Shown: piece after piece, positions 6,700 to 10,174 of the stretch
Layout: the number at the start of each line of letters is the position of its first letter
Position numbering within the stretch: the first letter of the stretch is position 1
Assembly: GCA_023426265.1 (NCBI GenBank)
Contig: JAFABA010000089.1
Span: 1 to 10,174, forward strand
Length of the DNA: 10,174 nucleotides
Source: Bacillota bacterium
GTDB taxonomy: Bacteria; Bacillota; Clostridia; Christensenellales; CAG-138
Direction of reading: 5' to 3'
Program-made: the position numbers and the translations under genes
The notes under the pieces: generated by a model
Database searches by the model: none
What the model was told of the DNA's origin: nothing
Seen by the model: the letters and a program-made list of their open reading frames with translations, nothing else

Positions 6700-7953
6700 C
6701 TATTTTCGTTTGATGTTGCTCATGATGAACCCGCTGCATGGCAGAGTAGGCATTTTTGCAAGGCTGTAGCTTAAGTCCTGCTTCGGTACATCGTACTCGA
6801 TCGTATGAAGGAGGAAACGTAAGCTCGCCTCCATCGCCTTAACGGTAATCCCTTCCCCCGGGCAGCGGTGCCCCGTGCGGGAATCCCCGCCGCCCTGGGG
6901 AATGAAGGTATATAGGCTTCCATTCTGCTCCAGAAAGCGTTCAGGCCGGAATTCGTTGGGATGCTCCCATAGCCTGGCGTCATGATTGGTGCCATACAGA
7001 TCAAGCAATACGAGCGTTCTCTCTTTAAACTCGCATTCTTTCCAGGTAAAGTTTTTTTTCACCCTGGCGCCCACGAAGGGCCCAAATGGGTAAAATCTCC
7101 GCACTTCCTGCGCGAACGGTTCAAGGAAAGCGCTATTGGCAAGGAGTTTTTCTTTATTGTCAGGCCACATATGCAATGCGAGCGCCGCAAATGTAATGAA
7201 TGTGGAGATCGCAACGATGGGGCGTATGACGTTGATCAGTTCGATTGCCGCCATTTCAGGCGTGAGCAGGTGGCCGTTGATATCCTTGTGAAAAGCCATT
7301 TCATACAGGGCGGCTCCTTCCCCGGGGTGAAGCCTGCCGGCCCTTACGTCCTCGATGGTCCCTTTTATCCACTTTTCCGCTCTGGTTCTCGCTGCTCTGC
7401 CTTTCCAGTGCTTCGGCCCGACCGCTCCAAACGCATAGACCATAGAAGCAAAGCCGTCTGCTCTCTGCTTTGCTTCCGAATCCGGCAATGGCACTTTGGC
7501 CCACCGGCACGCCGCGCGGCACAGGACTTCTTTGGCTTCTTCAAAAAGTATAATCTGTCCTTTGCGTTCCCATCGTAGAAGGGAAGCGTTCCATTGTTCG
7601 TCTATAAGATCGGCCAGCCTGTTTTGCTGCGGCTCATCCGTGAGGGATAAAAAAAGAAACTTTCGGTGAATATGATCGTGTTGGTCCATTGTCTGGATCG
7701 CATTCACGCCGAACAGCGTTTTTTGTACCCGCATAGGCGCGGCGCCTTTCCGGACAAACAGCTCGGGATCGTAAAACAGCTTGGACGCCTCTTCTCCGCT
7801 TATGCAGATCATTTTTTGCCCCAGCAGGCGCGCTTCAAACAGTTCGGACCGGTAACGGTCCGTTCTGTTTTTGATAAACAGATATCCTTCTTTCATCAAC
7901 GCGATGGTGCTGTCCAGACATTTATCAACCGGTATTTTTTCGTTTGCCGACAT
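6700..7953 (-). CDS. CYP152-family P450 fatty-acid peroxygenase (YbdT/BS-beta-like)
   Basis: A 417-residue cytochrome P450 that is close over its whole length to B. subtilis P450-BS-beta (CYP152A1), which uses H2O2 to hydroxylate fatty acids at the alpha or beta carbon without a redox partner. Seen directly: LKEGYLFIKNR-type N-terminus (MKEGYLFIKNR, 20-30), FGVNAIQ (81-87), INVIRPIVAIS (240-250) in which Arg244-Pro245 replace the usual acid-Thr pair and bind the fatty-acid carboxylate, EVRR (283-286) as ExxR, FRPERF (335-340), and the haem loop GHRCPGEG (361-368) with Cys364 as iron ligand. Gln87 sits where BS-beta has Gln and the olefin-forming OleT has His, which suggests hydroxylation rather than decarboxylation. 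Length is normal and no membrane anchor is seen, so it is soluble. The ATG has only a modest GAGGG about 8 bases upstream. It converges with GH18, 37 bp away, and diverges from the serine hydrolase. Confidence 0.95.
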   Translation of the reverse strand: MSANEKIPVDKCLDSTIALMKEGYLFIKNRTDRYRSELFEARLLGQKMICISGEEASKLFYDPELFVRKGAAPMRVQKTLFGVNAIQTMDQHDHIHRKFLFLSLTDEPQQNRLADLIDEQWNASLLRWERKGQIILFEEAKEVLCRAACRWAKVPLPDSEAKQRADGFASMVYAFGAVGPKHWKGRAARTRAEKWIKGTIEDVRAGRLHPGEGAALYEMAFHKDINGHLLTPEMAAIELINVIRPIVAISTFITFAALALHMWPDNKEKLLANSAFLEPFAQEVRRFYPFGPFVGARVKKNFTWKECEFKERTLVLLDLYGTNHDARLWEHPNEFRPERFLEQNGSLYTFIPQGGGDSRTGHRCPGEGITVKAMEASLRFLLHTIEYDVPKQDLSYSLAKMPTLPCSGFIMSNIKRK

Positions 7954-8172
7954 TCTCTTGCCCTCATTTTTCGCCCTGATACAACTCTTAACAAAACCGT
8001 TCGCTTTAGTTTTGGAATATGGCGGCGTTTTAAACGGAAGCCCGGATAATACTTTTTAGAACCCAGCCGATATCACAAATGCCGCATGAAAAAGATATTT
8101 GTTTTCCTTTTGGCTTGCGCTACAATAGAGGCGTTGCAGTGTTGCTTCCATACATCGGACAGGGGGATTTTT
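7954..8172. other. Divergent intergenic region between P450 and serine hydrolase genes
   Basis: These 219 bases must hold the promoters for both flanking genes. A plausible rightward promoter is given separately at 8099-8126. On the minus strand I see several AT-rich -10-like words (for example TATTAT at 8046-8051) but none with an acceptable -35, so the P450 promoter remains unplaced. No palindrome long enough to suggest an operator and no RNA structure were noticed. Confidence 0.5.
8099..8126 (+). promoter_or_regulatory. Putative promoter of the serine hydrolase-pdxA unit
   Basis: TTGTTT (8099-8104) and TACAAT (8121-8126) are 16 bases apart. A transcript starting near 8133 would exclude the upstream in-frame ATG at 8086 and leave a 40-base leader to the preferred ATG at 8173. 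Confidence 0.45.
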
Positions 8173-9600
8173 ATGCAAGGATCCATTTTTCACGCCGTTA
8201 CGCCAGAATCGGCCGGCATCCCCAGCGATGCGCTGGAGCGGTTCTACCGGGAAATCGCAACGCTCAAAATGCCGCTGCACAGCTTTCTGCTGCTGCGTCA
8301 CGGCGATCTGATCACGGAGGGCTATTGGTCGCCCCATACGTCCGGGGAGCGGCACATCGTTTATTCAGTGAGCAAGAGCATCACCTCCCTTGCGGTAGGC
8401 TTTTGCATGGAGGAGGGAAGGTTCCGCCTTACGGATAAGATCGTGGACCTATTTTCAGAAAAGATAGATTTTCCCGTGGACGGTTTTACGAAAGAAATCA
8501 CCGTGGAGCACCTGCTCACCATGCGCAGCGGCCATCCGACAGCCACCGACCGCACCGGCCCGGACTGGGTAAAAACGTTTCTCATGACGCCGCCGCCCTG
8601 CCCGCCGGGAACCGTATTTCGCTACGATTCCATGGCGACTCACACGCTCTGCGCGCTTGTACAAAAGACGACCGGCATGAAGATGATGGAGTATCTCAAG
8701 CCGCGCCTGTTTGACCCGCTGGGCATCGAGGGCGCTTACTGCCAGGAGGACCCCATGGGCATCAACACCGGCAGCCGCGGCGTCCACTGCAAAACGCGGG
8801 ATTTGGCCAAGCTGGGGCAGCTTTTCCTGCAAAAGGGCCGCTGGCTCGGCAAACAGGTCGTACCCCAAGGCTGGCTGGAAGCGGCCACAAAAAAGCAGGC
8901 GGATACATCCTCCAACGGAGTCAATTTGGACGGCAATACGGGGTACGGCTATCAGTTCTGGCGCCTGCGCGGCGACGCTTACGGCTGCCGGGGCATAGGC
9001 GGGCAATGGATCGTCGTGATTCCAGGTTTAGATATGGTCTGGGTTTCAACGGGCAATTTGCTGGACGATGAGGGCAGCGACGATTTGGTGCTGCGCCTGT
9101 TCTGGTCTATGATCGCGCCCTTTGTTGCATCTGAGCCGCTTCCCGAAAATCCGGAAGCCTACGGGCGGTTGCTCGCGCTCACGCGGGAGCTTTCGCTGCC
9201 CTTGCCGGATGGCGTGGAGGAGGGAAAGCTGCTTGCGGCCCTCCCCGGCAAGACATATGCGTTCGGGCCGAACGAGGCGGGGCTTTCTTCTATCGGCTTT
9301 ACGGAGGCGGAGGATGGGATCGGCATTGATCTGCGCTTTCGTGAAGGTAGGCTATGCATCCATGCCGGGTTGGGAAAATGGGTGCCGCAATATCTGGCTT
9401 TTGCGGAGGACGACGCTTGGGCGCGTTGCGTGCTGACCGACGAGGAAACGCTTGTATGCCATGTGCACCTGGCGCATAAGCTGGGCGGGTACAAGCTTGT
9501 GCTGCATGTCCGGGATAAACTGACCATGCGGCTGTGGCCGGTGGGGTGGACGGATTTTCGCAGGGTCAAGCTTTTTGCCGCGGGGGAATTGGTACAGTAA
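8173..9600 (+). CDS. Beta-lactamase-family serine hydrolase (class C / PBP-like fold)
   Basis: A 475-residue member of the beta-lactamase/transpeptidase-like family (Pfam Beta-lactamase, PF00144), which covers esterases, DD-peptidases and amidases as well as AmpC. The SxxK motif is at Ser65-Val-Ser-Lys68 in VYSVSKSITSLAVGF, giving the acyl-ester nucleophile and its base. The second motif is Tyr151-Asp-Ser153 in FRYDSMA, in place of the classical YxN. The third-motif region reads RGIGGQWIVVIPG (273-285), where AmpC-type enzymes have KTG. LLTMRSGH (114-121) is typical of the family. The catalytic domain ends near residue 315; about 160 further residues of unassigned sequence follow. The start was set at the ATG with AGGGGG at 8161-8166 rather than at 8086, so no signal peptide is predicted and the enzyme is probably cytoplasmic. 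A pdxA-like gene starts 18 bases downstream. Substrate unknown; true beta-lactamase activity is unlikely. Confidence 0.88.
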   Translation: MQGSIFHAVTPESAGIPSDALERFYREIATLKMPLHSFLLLRHGDLITEGYWSPHTSGERHIVYSVSKSITSLAVGFCMEEGRFRLTDKIVDLFSEKIDFPVDGFTKEITVEHLLTMRSGHPTATDRTGPDWVKTFLMTPPPCPPGTVFRYDSMATHTLCALVQKTTGMKMMEYLKPRLFDPLGIEGAYCQEDPMGINTGSRGVHCKTRDLAKLGQLFLQKGRWLGKQVVPQGWLEAATKKQADTSSNGVNLDGNTGYGYQFWRLRGDAYGCRGIGGQWIVVIPGLDMVWVSTGNLLDDEGSDDLVLRLFWSMIAPFVASEPLPENPEAYGRLLALTRELSLPLPDGVEEGKLLAALPGKTYAFGPNEAGLSSIGFTEAEDGIGIDLRFREGRLCIHAGLGKWVPQYLAFAEDDAWARCVLTDEETLVCHVHLAHKLGGYKLVLHVRDKLTMRLWPVGWTDFRRVKLFAAGELVQ

Positions 9601-9618
9601 AACGGATACGGAGGAAAC

Positions 9619-10174
9619 ATGAGGCCATTGGGTATCACCATGGGGGACGCCGCCGGCGTGGGCCCCGAGATCGCTTTGCGGGCGTTTCTAGACGGAGACG
9701 TCCGGGACAATATCATCGTGATCGGAGATTACAGCGCGCTTGCGCTCTGCAATGAAACGCTGGGCCTGAACGCGCCGCTTTTGCGCATCGGCGCGCCCGT
9801 AGAAATGCGGGAAGGATACTTGAACGTATTGGATCTGGCGCTGCTTTCGCGTGATGAAATTTCGATCGGGCAACTGAGCGGGGAAACCGGCCGCGCCGCC
9901 TGCGCATATGTGAAGCGGGCGACGGAGCTTGCGCTTACCGGTGAGATCGCAGGCATTGTGACGCTGCCCATCAATAAGGAAGCCGTCAGGCTCACCATGG
10001 CGGATTTTACGGGCCATACCGAGTATATCGCAGCGCTGTGCGGCGGGCCGGACGTTACCATGATGCTCTGGAGCGAAAAGCTTGCCGTCACGCATGTCAG
10101 CACGCACGTTTCCATGCGGGATGCGGTGGAGCTTGTGAAGAAGGAACGGGTGCATGCCGTTATCCGCCTGACGC
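9619..10174 (+). CDS. PdxA-family dehydrogenase, 5' part (runs off the window)
   Basis: The first 185 codons of a PdxA-like NAD-dependent dehydrogenase; the gene continues past the right edge. PdxA oxidises 4-phosphohydroxy-L-threonine in vitamin B6 synthesis, while PdxA2-type homologues act on D-threonate or D-erythronate phosphates in sugar-acid catabolism. Seen: the N-terminal ITMGDAAGVGPEI (6-18; PdxA usually has MGDPAG), SGETGRAACAYV near 89-100, TLPINKEA with the conserved Pro-Ile-Asn-Lys, FTGHTEY and THVSMRDA, the latter two each carrying a conserved metal-binding His. ATG is preceded by GGAGGA at 9610-9615. The 18-base gap to the serine hydrolase gene, with no terminator, argues for one operon. 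Neither the B6 nor the sugar-acid role can be chosen here: a kinase of the DUF1537 family downstream would favour the latter. Confidence 0.9.
   Translation, partial: MRPLGITMGDAAGVGPEIALRAFLDGDVRDNIIVIGDYSALALCNETLGLNAPLLRIGAPVEMREGYLNVLDLALLSRDEISIGQLSGETGRAACAYVKRATELALTGEIAGIVTLPINKEAVRLTMADFTGHTEYIAALCGGPDVTMMLWSEKLAVTHVSTHVSMRDAVELVKKERVHAVIRLT

Noticed and set aside
6982..7578. 198-codon plus-strand open frame inside the P450 gene
   Set aside because: It is the antisense shadow of a clearly recognisable CYP152 coding sequence and shows no family resemblance of its own.
8086..8172. Upstream in-frame ATG that would give the serine hydrolase a 29-residue N-terminus resembling a signal peptide (MKKIFVFLLACA...)
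   Set aside because: No ribosome binding site precedes it, while AGGGGG precedes the ATG at 8173, and a promoter-like TTGTTT/TACAAT pair lies inside the extension. It remains a minor alternative; if real, the enzyme would be exported.
8455..9006. 183-codon minus-strand open frame antisense to the serine hydrolase
   Set aside because: Composition follows the opposite-strand gene, with Ala/Arg-rich sequence and no motifs; a GC-rich shadow frame.
9159..9716. 185-codon minus-strand open frame across the serine hydrolase/pdxA junction
   Set aside because: It runs antisense to two recognisable genes, is rich in Ser/Pro/Arg without domains, and has no ribosome binding site that I can see.
1..10174. 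CRISPR array, insertion sequence, prophage, toxin-antitoxin or new defence system
   Set aside because: No regularly spaced repeats, transposase or integrase motifs, terminal inverted repeats, or paired small genes were found; every long gene belongs to a recognisable metabolic or regulatory family.

Overview
The window looks like chromosomal DNA from a Gram-positive bacterium (Bacillota, perhaps a Clostridia- or Paenibacillus-like lineage). This rests on strong GGAGG-type ribosome binding sites, a TTG start, a Lys-rich lipoprotein signal, SH3b-decorated secreted hydrolases, a CYP152-type P450 close to Bacillus subtilis YbdT, and A-rich/T-rich intrinsic terminators. The genus cannot be fixed from sequence alone. 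No rRNA, tRNA, CRISPR array, insertion sequence or phage gene was found.

Layout. Positions 1-160 are AT-rich and hold only possible gene ends, including a stretch ending like the acidic tail of single-stranded DNA-binding protein (SSB). A UPF0303/HbpS-like gene follows on the minus strand (241-744) with its own terminator. Across a shared upstream region lies a TetR-type regulator (989-1594) that overlaps an alpha/beta hydrolase (1591-2451) by ATGA. A perfect 16-bp palindrome and a second weaker dyad sit on the TetR promoter, so this looks like a self-regulated two-gene operon closed by a hairpin at about 2500. Two singly transcribed secreted glycoside hydrolases follow: a GH3 exo-beta-glucosidase lipoprotein (2686-4545) and a GH18 chitinase-like enzyme with three SH3b domains (4800-6662, TTG start). 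A CYP152-type fatty-acid peroxygenase lies convergent to GH18 on the minus strand (6700-7953). Divergent from it are a beta-lactamase-fold serine hydrolase (8173-9600) and, 18 bp downstream, the start of a PdxA-family dehydrogenase cut by the window edge (9619 onward).

How they work together. The GH3 and GH18 enzymes are both predicted to act outside the membrane on beta-glucans and on chitin or peptidoglycan, which suggests a polysaccharide-scavenging lifestyle, though they have separate promoters and terminators. The TetR/hydrolase pair is a typical ligand-response unit. The serine hydrolase/PdxA pair is probably one operon. The window reads as ordinary accessory chromosome of several independent small units. 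I see no convincing multi-gene system of a new kind; the most checkable leads are the TetR operator, the CYP152 enzyme, the missing canonical acid residue in the hydrolase, and the serine hydrolase/PdxA coupling.
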